Positions 1-6,180 of a DNA stretch of 8,369 nucleotides are shown in pieces. Source of the DNA: Helicobacteraceae bacterium. Lineage in GTDB: Bacteria > Campylobacterota > Campylobacteria > Campylobacterales > SZUA-545. Numbering within the stretch: the first letter of the stretch is position 1; each line of letters begins with the position of its first letter. The notes under the pieces were generated by a model. It was not told the DNA's origin and did not search any database. It saw only the letters and a list, made by a program, of their open reading frames with translations. The DNA is taken from positions 1-8,369 of the forward strand of contig JAITEA010000248.1 of the NCBI GenBank assembly GCA_031282285.1, given 5' to 3'. The translations under genes and the position numbers were made by a program.

Positions 1-2047
1 CAACAACTCCTCCGACGCGACCGCGGACATAATCAAAACATTCGCGAAATATGACGGGCGGATAAAATACTTATCGCAAACCACCAGGGGACCGGCGGCG
101 GCGCGGAATATGGGGCTGGACAACGCTAGCGGCGAATTTCTGATGTTCTGCGACGCCGACGACTGGTATGAACCGGCAATGTGCGAACAGATGTTGAGCG
201 CGATCGAAACAAATGGCGCCGATATGGCGATCTGTCATTCCAATATTGTTCGGTTAGCGCCAAACCGCCGAAACCCCGAATCGTTCCTGAATAAAAATAT
301 CAGCGGGCTTTACGATATGTCGTCAAAAAAAGCCAGAAAACATATAAATGTTCTGCTTTGGAATAAAATCGTTAGAAAATCCGTAGTCGATAGCGCCAAT
401 ATAAGATTTCCTGACGGTTATCTTAGCGACGATAATTTATTTGTGTACGAATATATCGCTACATCGCTAAAAGTGTTTTTTACAAGAGAAAAACTATACA
501 ACTACGCTCTTGCCAAAAACAGTATTACAAGCATTTCTCAGCTCAACGCAAACATTGAATGGATTCATATTTCCAGCCATTTTGCGGTTGTTGAAAAATT
601 ATACAATTTTCTTAAAACTCATGAAATCTACGAACAAAATATAACATGGTTATCTAATATTTTGAGAATAGAAATGAGAGGGGCGTATAATATGGTCGGA
701 GACGCCGATCTAAACAAATATATGGACGAAGTTAGAAAGCTGGTGTGCGCCATTGATTTTTCAGATTTAGAACTGCCCGTTTCGTTTATGCGGATACTGT
801 GCGCGGCGGCGGACGGGCTATACGCGGAGGCTCAAATATATACGCGCGATTTTTATCCAAATTCGGAAAAAACGCGTAGAAAATGGAATAATCAGGACGA
901 AACAACGCCGGCTTTTATAAATAACAATATTCCTATCGCGTTCGCGTGCGACGATAATTTTGTAAATTATCTGTGCGTAGCGATACAATCGGTTATGACA
1001 AACGCTTCAGATCGCGATAACTACGACATCATCATACTAACCGAAGGCTTATCGCCGGAAAACCGCGATAAAATAGATATATTGCGCATGGAACATAAAA
1101 AGGCGTCAATAAGACTAGTTTATATCCAGCCGTATATCAACGACGCGCTTATGTCTGGGTTTTTCACGCGTAGCAAGATAACCAAAATGGCTTATGTTAG
1201 AATGTTTCTCCATAGAATACTGAAACATTATAAAAAAGTTCTGTACTTGGATTGCGATCTGGTCGCCGAAGCGGATGTTGCGGAGTTATTCAATATAGAT
1301 CTGCGCGGCAAAGCGCTTGCGGCGGTCAGAGACAGGGGAATAACCAATCCTTTGCTAGAAAAAACAGATAAATACTGGACGGGCGCGGCGGCGTATTATT
1401 CAGGAACGCTTAGCGTAACAAATATGGCTGATTATTTCAATTCCGGCGTTTTGGTTATGAATCTTGATAAAATCCGCGCTCAAGATTTAGAGGATGAATT
1501 TATTCGCGTAGCCAGAATAAATAACAGATATTGTATGGATCAGAATGTTCTTAACGCGGTTCTAAAGAACGATGTTCTGTTGCTGCCTACGGAATGGAAC
1601 TATCAGGCAGTTCCTAATTTGCCACTTTATGTATTTGCTTATAGTGATTGTAAAAGAATAATCCATTATGTAGCCAGAAACAAACCATTGAATAGCGCGA
1701 ACTCTCTGATATTTTCCGCTTTCTGGAAATACGCGGGCAAACTTCCATTTTATATTCAACCGCCATCGCAGTCATCAAGCTGCGACGGCGCTAATTACGG
1801 CGCGGGCTTTGGAAAATGGTATCTATTTAGCCTATTGCCATTATTGGATATTAAAACGCGCGGCGTTACAGATACAAAAATAATCAGATTATTCGGCTTT
1901 TTGCCGCTGATGGTCATAAGATACAAGCGCGGTAAAACCATTTGGAGATTGTTTGGGTTTGCGCCGATAATGCTGCTTAGACATAAAGATAATTGTAAAA
2001 TCTATCGGCTTTTTGGATTTATCCCGCTGCTAAAATACAGATTTTGA
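1..2047 (+). CDS. GT2-GT8 fusion glycosyltransferase, 5'-partial
   Basis: This is probably a cytoplasmic enzyme that adds two sugars to a surface glycan (LOS, LPS or capsule); donors and acceptor cannot be read from the sequence. The frame is open from base 2, and the residues before the ATG at 110 already match the GT2 fold (NSSDAT, then GPAAARNMGLDNASGEF). That ATG is therefore internal and the true start lies outside the window. The GT2 part shows DADDW (152-166) and an acidic LSDDNLF segment in the usual ED-motif place. The GT8 part begins near 929 (PIAFACDDNF), with DCD as the metal-binding DxD (1250-1258), NSGVLVMNL (1439-1465) and IIHY (1661-1669 region). The C-terminus carries three RLFGF repeats and ends at TGA 2045-2047. 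The gene is AT-richer than its neighbours and uses many AGA and ATA codons, which suggests acquisition or rapid turnover. Family assignment is secure; specificity is not. Confidence 0.92.
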   Translation, partial: NNSSDATADIIKTFAKYDGRIKYLSQTTRGPAAARNMGLDNASGEFLMFCDADDWYEPAMCEQMLSAIETNGADMAICHSNIVRLAPNRRNPESFLNKNISGLYDMSSKKARKHINVLLWNKIVRKSVVDSANIRFPDGYLSDDNLFVYEYIATSLKVFFTREKLYNYALAKNSITSISQLNANIEWIHISSHFAVVEKLYNFLKTHEIYEQNITWLSNILRIEMRGAYNMVGDADLNKYMDEVRKLVCAIDFSDLELPVSFMRILCAAADGLYAEAQIYTRDFYPNSEKTRRKWNNQDETTPAFINNNIPIAFACDDNFVNYLCVAIQSVMTNASDRDNYDIIILTEGLSPENRDKIDILRMEHKKASIRLVYIQPYINDALMSGFFTRSKITKMAYVRMFLHRILKHYKKVLYLDCDLVAEADVAELFNIDLRGKALAAVRDRGITNPLLEKTDKYWTGAAAYYSGTLSVTNMADYFNSGVLVMNLDKIRAQDLEDEFIRVARINNRYCMDQNVLNAVLKNDVLLLPTEWNYQAVPNLPLYVFAYSDCKRIIHYVARNKPLNSANSLIFSAFWKYAGKLPFYIQPPSQSSSCDGANYGAGFGKWYLFSLLPLLDIKTRGVTDTKIIRLFGFLPLMVIRYKRGKTIWRLFGFAPIMLLRHKDNCKIYRLFGFIPLLKYRF
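1877..2044 (+). repeat. three 20-residue C-terminal repeats (RLFGF-P)
   Basis: At the end of the GT2-GT8 protein the motif RLFGFxPLxxxR occurs three times. The arginine codons lie at 1886, 1946 and 2006, so the period is exactly 60 bases (20 residues). The units start near 1877, 1937 and 1997; the third is cut short by the stop codon. Each unit is a hydrophobic segment followed by basic residues. From memory, similar LFGFIPL-type tails occur on sugar transferases of Campylobacter and Helicobacter. Membrane association or protein docking is plausible, but this is inference. The DNA copies have diverged, so the repeat is clearer in protein than in nucleotides. Confidence 0.85.
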
Positions 2048-2147
2048 CGCTTTTAGCGCTGGGAGAAGCCGCGAGAGGGTTCTAACCTATACGGCACCCT
2101 AATGGCTTTATCGCGCTATGAATCTTTTTCGCCTACGGCGGGGCGCA

Positions 2148-2174
2148 ATCGGTCAAGATGAGAGCTTGACCGAT
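2148..2174. terminator. stem-loop between convergent genes, possible terminator
   Basis: A perfect 10-bp inverted repeat (ATCGGTCAAG and its complement) encloses a 7-base loop. It lies between the end of the glycosyltransferase gene and the end of the convergent flavodoxin gene, where a shared terminator would be expected. Neither strand has a T-run directly after the stem, so intrinsic termination is not assured. No coding potential was recognised in the rest of the 2048-2208 gap. Confidence 0.4.
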
Positions 2175-2208
2175 CCAAAGCGTTGTTCGCGGGATTCGTG
2201 GAGGCGGG

Positions 2209-2763
2209 TTAGGCGCGGTATTTTCCGGCGATTTCCGCGACGCGCTTACCGTAGAGTTTCGCCGTTTCAAGGTCGCCGGAGGACATTTCGTCAAGCTCCG
2301 CGCCGCTTGGCGTGCGTCCGAAAAGACCGCCGAAGGCGCCCAGCCAATTGATATCCTCGCGCGTGTTGGTTTTGGCGCTGGCGGGGAGGATTCCCAGACT
2401 TACCCACAGACCGCCGTGTTGCAGCGCCAGCGTTTGCAGATAGATAAGCGTAACCTGCTTGTCGCCGTTTACGCTGCCGCTGTTGGTGAAGCCGCCGAAT
2501 ACCTTATCTTTCCAGCCGTGCCGGAACCAGATTTTGGAGGAGGCGTCCGCAAATTTCTTGAACTGCCAGCTCACATTACCCATATAGGTGGGCGAGCCGA
2601 AAATGATGGCGTCCGCGGCGGAGAGTTTTTCCCAATCGGCGTCGGAGAGATTGCCTTCGGCGTCGATGGCGATAAGTTCCGCCGCCGCGCCTTCGGCTAC
2701 AGCTTCGGCTAGGCGTTTGGTGTGTCCGTAGCCGGAATGATAAACCACAACGGTTTTTGCCAT
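2209..2763 (-). CDS. flavodoxin-family (WrbA-like) NAD(P)H oxidoreductase
   Basis: The 184-residue protein is a soluble FMN-binding flavodoxin-fold enzyme of the kind that reduces quinones or other small acceptors with NAD(P)H. The N-terminal strand runs into the FMN phosphate loop (HSGYGHTKRLAEAV, residues 9-22). GSPTYMG (56-62) and the FTNSGS segment (92-97) fit the flavin-binding loops, and the LALQHGG region (112-118) resembles WrbA and related reductases. It is close to WrbA in length (about 200) but too divergent for me to give the gene name. The ATG at 2761-2763 has AAAGGA (2770-2775 complement) six bases upstream. The gene lies 153 bases downstream of fliQ on the same strand with its own candidate promoter in the gap. 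A role in quinone redox defence is inference. Confidence 0.85.
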   Translation of the reverse strand: MAKTVVVYHSGYGHTKRLAEAVAEGAAAELIAIDAEGNLSDADWEKLSAADAIIFGSPTYMGNVSWQFKKFADASSKIWFRHGWKDKVFGGFTNSGSVNGDKQVTLIYLQTLALQHGGLWVSLGILPASAKTNTREDINWLGAFGGLFGRTPSGAELDEMSSGDLETAKLYGKRVAEIAGKYRA

Positions 2764-2808
2764 AACATTTCCTTTCGGGGATTTTAGGTTGAGATGAAAA
2801 CAGGACGC

Positions 2809-2814
2809 ATTATA
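2809..2814 (-). promoter_or_regulatory. candidate -10 box (TATAAT) for the flavodoxin gene
   Basis: On the minus strand a perfect TATAAT lies about 45 bases before the flavodoxin start codon, which would give a leader of roughly 35-40 bases. No TTGACA-like -35 is found at the right spacing; the upstream DNA is AT-rich instead, as is common for housekeeping promoters of Campylobacter and Helicobacter. Start site not determined. Confidence 0.55.
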
Positions 2815-2848
2815 GCCAATATAGATTAAAGCGCTAGATTTATCAACA

Positions 2849-2915
2849 TTAAGGGGGCAAATATTTAAGCGATATTTAAGTATGCGGGCGCCAAACCGGT
2901 AAAAGCGTATTTAAG
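2849..2915. promoter_or_regulatory. TTAAG direct-repeat cluster, possible operator
   Basis: TTAAG occurs four times on the plus strand, starting at 2849, 2865, 2876 and 2911. The middle pair belongs to a longer direct repeat, ATATTTAAG at 2861-2869 and 2872-2880, with an 11-base period. Tandem half-sites one helical turn apart are typical for OmpR/PhoB-class response regulators. As I recall, TTAAG repeats have been reported for the orphan regulator HP1043 of Helicobacter. The cluster would sit roughly 50-110 bases upstream of the flavodoxin start site, so control of that gene is possible. Part of it (AAATAT 2859-2864 with ATATTT 2872-2877) could also form a weak hairpin downstream of fliQ. 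Confidence 0.35.
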
Positions 2916-2916
2916 T

Positions 2917-3189
2917 TCAGCCGCTCGAAGGAAAGATTGGGATCATCTCAAAGGTTCTGATCGTAAAGTCGATCATCATATTCATCATCCACGGCATAGC
3001 CAAAATCATAATCGCCGCCACCACAAGTATCTTCGGCACAAAACTAAGCGTCATCTCGTTGATCTGCGTCGTCGCCTGAAATATGCTGATAAGCAAACCG
3101 GCGACAAGCCCGCCGATCAGCATAGGCGCCGCGATCATCAGCGCGATCTTGAAGGTGTCCGAAGCGAGCGCGACAAGCTGCCCTTCCAT
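2917..3189 (-). CDS. fliQ: flagellar type III export protein FliQ
   Basis: FliQ is a small inner-membrane subunit of the flagellar export gate, where it assembles with FliP and FliR around the secretion channel. The 90-residue length matches the family (about 89). Two hydrophobic helices are visible, roughly residues 14-37 and 52-75, separated by the conserved polar hairpin with QATTQINEMTLSFVPK (38-53). The ATG at 3187-3189 overlaps the mqnD stop codon by one base (TAATG), and AGGGGG lies a few bases upstream, so translation is probably coupled. It is an isolated flagellar gene here, which is normal for Campylobacterota, where flagellar genes are scattered. Identification is firm. Confidence 0.95.
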   Translation of the reverse strand: MEGQLVALASDTFKIALMIAAPMLIGGLVAGLLISIFQATTQINEMTLSFVPKILVVAAIMILAMPWMMNMMIDFTIRTFEMIPIFPSSG

Positions 3190-4052
3190 TACGACCCCCT
3201 CAGAACGGCGTATTCGACCGGAATCAGCGCCTTTTCCAGCGCGACATACTCCCTATACTCGCCGCGATCATAGCCCAGCTTGAACAGCGCCTCGATCCCC
3301 CGCATACACTGATCGCTAAACCCCGCCGAGTCCTCGTTGGCGTAAAGCGAGAGGTATTTGTCGAGTTTGACTTGATCGACGCGCACCAGAGCGCGATCGA
3401 GCAGCGCCCGCCCAAGCGCCGCCTTGTGATCGACGGCGACGCGTACCGCCTTTGTCAATATCCTCTCCATCTCGATCGCGCGGTTTAGCGGCAGCGATCT
3501 GCGCAGACACATACCGCCAAGCGGCAGCGGCAGATCAGCTTTGGCGAGTTCGCGCCAGATATCCCAGATTTCGGCTTCCACGACAAGCGCTTCGTTGAAA
3601 TCAAGAATCGACTCGTGGATCAAAACCCCCGCGTCGGTTTCGCCGCTCAGCACGGCGTTTTCGATCTCCAGAAAGTTTTTGTATATTGTCCGCGCCTGCG
3701 GATAGGCAAGGCGAAAGAGCATAGCGTTGGTGGTGCGCGCCCCGCTCAGCGCGACTTTGAAATTGCGCTTAAGCGGTTTATCCTTGCGCCGAATCAGCTT
3801 CGGTCCGTAACCGCGCCCGAAACTCGCCGCAGAGCTTAGCAGCGCCTGCTCGCGCCAGATATGCGGATAGAGCGCGAAACTGATCGCCGTCGCGTCGTAT
3901 TTGCCGATCAGCGCCGCTTCGTTGAGCGTCTCGATGTCCGCCGCCGTATGCTCGATGGCGATATCGCCGCAATCGATCCAGCCAAAGGCGATCGCGTAGA
4001 ACATAAAAATATCGTCCGCGTCGGGCGAATGGGCGAGCGTATAGCGAGGCAA
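3189..4052 (-). CDS. mqnD: 1,4-dihydroxy-6-naphthoate synthase MqnD
   Basis: MqnD acts in the futalosine pathway of menaquinone synthesis, converting cyclic dehypoxanthine futalosine to 1,4-dihydroxy-6-naphthoate. The two-lobe binding-protein fold shows HSPDADD (residues 8-14), YDATAISFALYP (52-63), GRGYGPKL (79-86), TTN (107-109), DAGVLIHE (140-147) and LPLPLGG (174-180). His146 matches, from memory, the proposed catalytic base His145 of the Thermus enzyme. PLPLGG separates it from MqnA. I start it at TTG 4050-4052: GGAGG (4060-4064 complement) lies seven bases upstream, and the protein becomes 287 residues, normal for the family. The longer reading from ATG 4173-4175 adds 41 residues of basic, non-conserved sequence. 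It probably forms an operon with fliQ. Confidence 0.92.
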   Translation of the reverse strand: MPRYTLAHSPDADDIFMFYAIAFGWIDCGDIAIEHTAADIETLNEAALIGKYDATAISFALYPHIWREQALLSSAASFGRGYGPKLIRRKDKPLKRNFKVALSGARTTNAMLFRLAYPQARTIYKNFLEIENAVLSGETDAGVLIHESILDFNEALVVEAEIWDIWRELAKADLPLPLGGMCLRRSLPLNRAIEMERILTKAVRVAVDHKAALGRALLDRALVRVDQVKLDKYLSLYANEDSAGFSDQCMRGIEALFKLGYDRGEYREYVALEKALIPVEYAVLRGS

Positions 4053-4079
4053 GCGCAATCCTCCAAATAAACTGCCGAC

Positions 4080-4085
4080 ATTGTA
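4080..4085 (-). promoter_or_regulatory. candidate -10 box (TACAAT) for mqnD-fliQ
   Basis: On the minus strand TACAAT lies 27 bases before the proposed TTG start of mqnD, which would place the transcript start about 20 bases upstream of it. This agrees with the short 287-residue form, because a transcript from here would not contain the upstream ATG at 4173-4175. No -35 is evident. Confidence 0.4.
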
Positions 4086-4189
4086 GCCTCTTGGCGCTAA
4101 TAAACCGCGGCGGCGCTTAGGCGGCGCGATTGTCCCAAAACGGCTCCGAAACGCTTTTGCGGCGCGGGGCGGCAAAAAATAAGCGCCCG

Positions 4190-4236
4190 TATCATAAATA
4201 AAACGCTATCATTTGAAATCATAATTTCGCAGGAAG
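4190..4236 (+). promoter_or_regulatory. candidate promoter and RBS of the dus operon
   Basis: The AT-rich stretch before the first gene of the plus-strand unit contains TATCAT at 4190-4195 and again at 4207-4212, either of which could serve as a -10 box. CATAAT at 4220-4225 is a better match but sits too close to the ribosome binding site. AGGA (4231-4234) lies seven bases before the ATG at 4242. The region 4053-4241 is the divergent control region shared with mqnD. Confidence 0.35.
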
Positions 4237-4241
4237 TTGAA

Positions 4242-5255
4242 ATGCATATCAAACGCTACACTTTATTTTCGGGCATTCTCTTGCTGGCGCTGGGAGTTTT
4301 TATATACATAAACGACAGCTCCGACTATACGGCGCACTTTGGCGAAGCGCCCTTAACCGCGCCGATCGCTCTGCTTGCGATGGTTCCGGCGCTGATTATC
4401 TTTCTTGTTTCGTTTTCGCATATCGCCTTTCACTCCGCCTCGGCGTTTTTCGCCCGATCGGCGCTGGAAAAAGACCTCAAAACGCTGAAAAAGCTCGTGA
4501 TCAACGCGCTTTTGGGGCAGACGAGCGCGCTCTCTCTCAAGCGCCCGCAACTGGCGGCGATCGGGCGCGTGCTGTCCGATTCGCGGCTCAAACCGCGATC
4601 TGGCGAGGAAAAAACGGGCGATAGCGAACTGGACGCGATCTTGGATCTGCTCGCGAAGCTGGAAAAGGGCGAAACGGCGGAACTAGGCGATCTCAAGCTC
4701 GTGAAAAACAGCCCCGTATGGGCGGAGTATCAGCTAATCAAGATGAAGGGCGATCCGAAGGTAAGCGAGGAGCTTCTAAACGCCGCCGAAGCTGGGAGCG
4801 AGGTCTATTTCAAGGCGTTGGAGACTTACGCGACATACGGCGATAAGAAGCGGTTTTTGCGCCAAGATACGAAGTTGAACGCAAAAAGCGCGCTCAATCT
4901 GCTCTCGCGTTACCGCGCGCCGATCCAGAGCGTGGAGTTTGAAACGGGCGAGATTATCGATCTGATTGGCAGGGCTTCGTTTGGCGAGAGAGACTTTATC
5001 GCGCTGGCGCGGATTATGAAAGAGCAGATGTCGCCGGATGCGCTTCTGGAGCTTTTCGCGCAGCTTAAAAATACCTTTGAAGCGGCGCAAAGCGCGTGGC
5101 TGTATATCAATATCGAGCTTGAAAGGATAGACGACACGCGCGAGATTTTGGAGTCGGGCGCGAGCGACGAGTATCTGGCGTTCAAGTCTTATTTCGCGCT
5201 GAAAGAGGCGGGATTATCTCCAAATCTCGATTCGCTGATTGATCGCACGCTTTGA
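4242..5255 (+). CDS. membrane protein with two N-terminal helices, unknown function
   Basis: I do not recognise a named family. The 337-residue protein has two hydrophobic helices, about residues 7-23 and 40-65, joined by a short acidic loop (24-39). The basic residues before the first helix suggest both ends are cytoplasmic, leaving a soluble domain of about 270 residues inside the cell. That domain looks almost wholly alpha-helical and charged, with no cysteine, no nucleotide-binding loop and no obvious catalytic motif; a scaffold or helical-repeat fold is possible. The ATG has AGGA seven bases upstream. The last 17 bases overlap the start of dus, so the two are translated together and co-expression is very likely. 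Base composition matches the neighbouring housekeeping genes. The reading frame is certain; the function is open. Confidence 0.85.
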   Translation: MHIKRYTLFSGILLLALGVFIYINDSSDYTAHFGEAPLTAPIALLAMVPALIIFLVSFSHIAFHSASAFFARSALEKDLKTLKKLVINALLGQTSALSLKRPQLAAIGRVLSDSRLKPRSGEEKTGDSELDAILDLLAKLEKGETAELGDLKLVKNSPVWAEYQLIKMKGDPKVSEELLNAAEAGSEVYFKALETYATYGDKKRFLRQDTKLNAKSALNLLSRYRAPIQSVEFETGEIIDLIGRASFGERDFIALARIMKEQMSPDALLELFAQLKNTFEAAQSAWLYINIELERIDDTREILESGASDEYLAFKSYFALKEAGLSPNLDSLIDRTL

Positions 5256-6180
5256 TTTTACGCAGAGGCGTTTTATCTTAGCGCCGCTTGCGGGCTGGAC
5301 GGATCCGCCCTTTCGCGCCGCCGTCAAACGATTTGGCGCAGACCTGACGGTGAGCGAGATGATCAGCGCCAACGCGCTCGTTCATAACCTAGCAAAAACC
5401 AAAAAATTGTACGAAAAAAGCCCGCTTGAGACGCCCTACGCGGTTCAGATCGCAGGATCGGATATCCAGACGCTAACCAAGGCGGCTATGACGCTCTCAA
5501 ACGAAACGGATATTGATATTATCGATCTCAACGCGGGCTGCCCCGCGCAAAAGGTTACGCGAAACGGAGCCGGCGCCGCGTTACTCAAAGATCCGTCGCT
5601 GCTTGGCAAACTTGTCGGCGCGATCAAACGGGCGGCGGAAAATAAACTGATAAGCGTAAAAATCCGCTTGGGCTACGACAAAAATAACGGCGTCGAGATC
5701 GCCAGAGTTTGCGAGGAGAGCGGCGCGGATTTTATAGCCGTTCACGGGCGTACAAAGATTGGCGGCTTCAGCGCGCCGGTTGATTACGAGGCGATCGGCG
5801 AGATCAAAACGCGGCTGAAAATCCCCGCGATCGCAAACGGCGACATAGACAGCTACGAAAAGGCGCAAGCGGTTTTGGACGCGACAAACGCCGACGGGGC
5901 GATGATCGGGCGCGGAGCGACGGGCGCGCCGTGGATTTTCGCGCAACTAAAAAACAATCTATCCTCGGCGGGCGACACGCTGATGCGATCGGTAATTTTG
6001 GAACATTTCGATCGCGCGGTTGAGTTTTACGGCGAGCGCGGCGCGATTTTGTTTCGCAAACATCTGCATCGGTATAGCAAGGGGCGCGAAGGGGCGGCGG
6101 CGTTTCGATCGGCGATCAACCGCGAAAGCGATCTTTTGGCGCTCAGAGCGATGATCGGCGAGTTTTTTGAGGCGCGATGA
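5239..6180 (+). CDS. dus: tRNA-dihydrouridine synthase (DusB-like)
   Basis: This FMN- and NADPH-dependent enzyme reduces uridine to dihydrouridine in tRNA. The N-terminal TIM barrel shows APLAGWTD (15-22), AGC with the likely catalytic Cys101 followed by PAQKV, KIRLGY (141-146), HGR (169-171), ANGD (199-202) and GRGATGAPW (224-232). The C-terminal helical domain has the FRKHLHRYSKG signature (272-282). Length (313) is normal. The start is TTG at 5239: a stop codon in the same frame directly precedes it, and no other start codon occurs before the conserved core. No clear Shine-Dalgarno is visible, so translation probably depends on ribosomes finishing the upstream gene, which it overlaps by 17 bases. 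Which tRNA position is modified cannot be decided from sequence alone. Confidence 0.94.
   Translation: MIARFDFTQRRFILAPLAGWTDPPFRAAVKRFGADLTVSEMISANALVHNLAKTKKLYEKSPLETPYAVQIAGSDIQTLTKAAMTLSNETDIDIIDLNAGCPAQKVTRNGAGAALLKDPSLLGKLVGAIKRAAENKLISVKIRLGYDKNNGVEIARVCEESGADFIAVHGRTKIGGFSAPVDYEAIGEIKTRLKIPAIANGDIDSYEKAQAVLDATNADGAMIGRGATGAPWIFAQLKNNLSSAGDTLMRSVILEHFDRAVEFYGERGAILFRKHLHRYSKGREGAAAFRSAINRESDLLALRAMIGEFFEAR

Noticed and set aside
1877..2044. DNA-level tandem repeat or phase-variable tract
   Set aside because: The repeat exists at protein level only; the codons have diverged and there is no homopolymer or short identical unit that would slip.
110..2047. ATG at 110 as the start of the glycosyltransferase
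   Set aside because: The frame stays open to the left edge and the residues before it are conserved GT2 sequence, so this methionine is internal.
2118..2351. Plus-strand arginine-rich reading frame of 77 residues
   Set aside because: It mostly opposes the flavodoxin gene, has a composition typical of an antisense shadow, and lacks a ribosome binding site or family resemblance.
4353..4696. Minus-strand frames over the start of the two-helix membrane protein
   Set aside because: They are low-complexity shadows opposite a well-supported gene, with no ribosome binding site.
4910..5185. Minus-strand frames opposite the two-helix membrane protein
   Set aside because: They are serine- and arginine-rich antisense shadows without start signals, whereas the plus-strand frame has a ribosome binding site and couples to dus.
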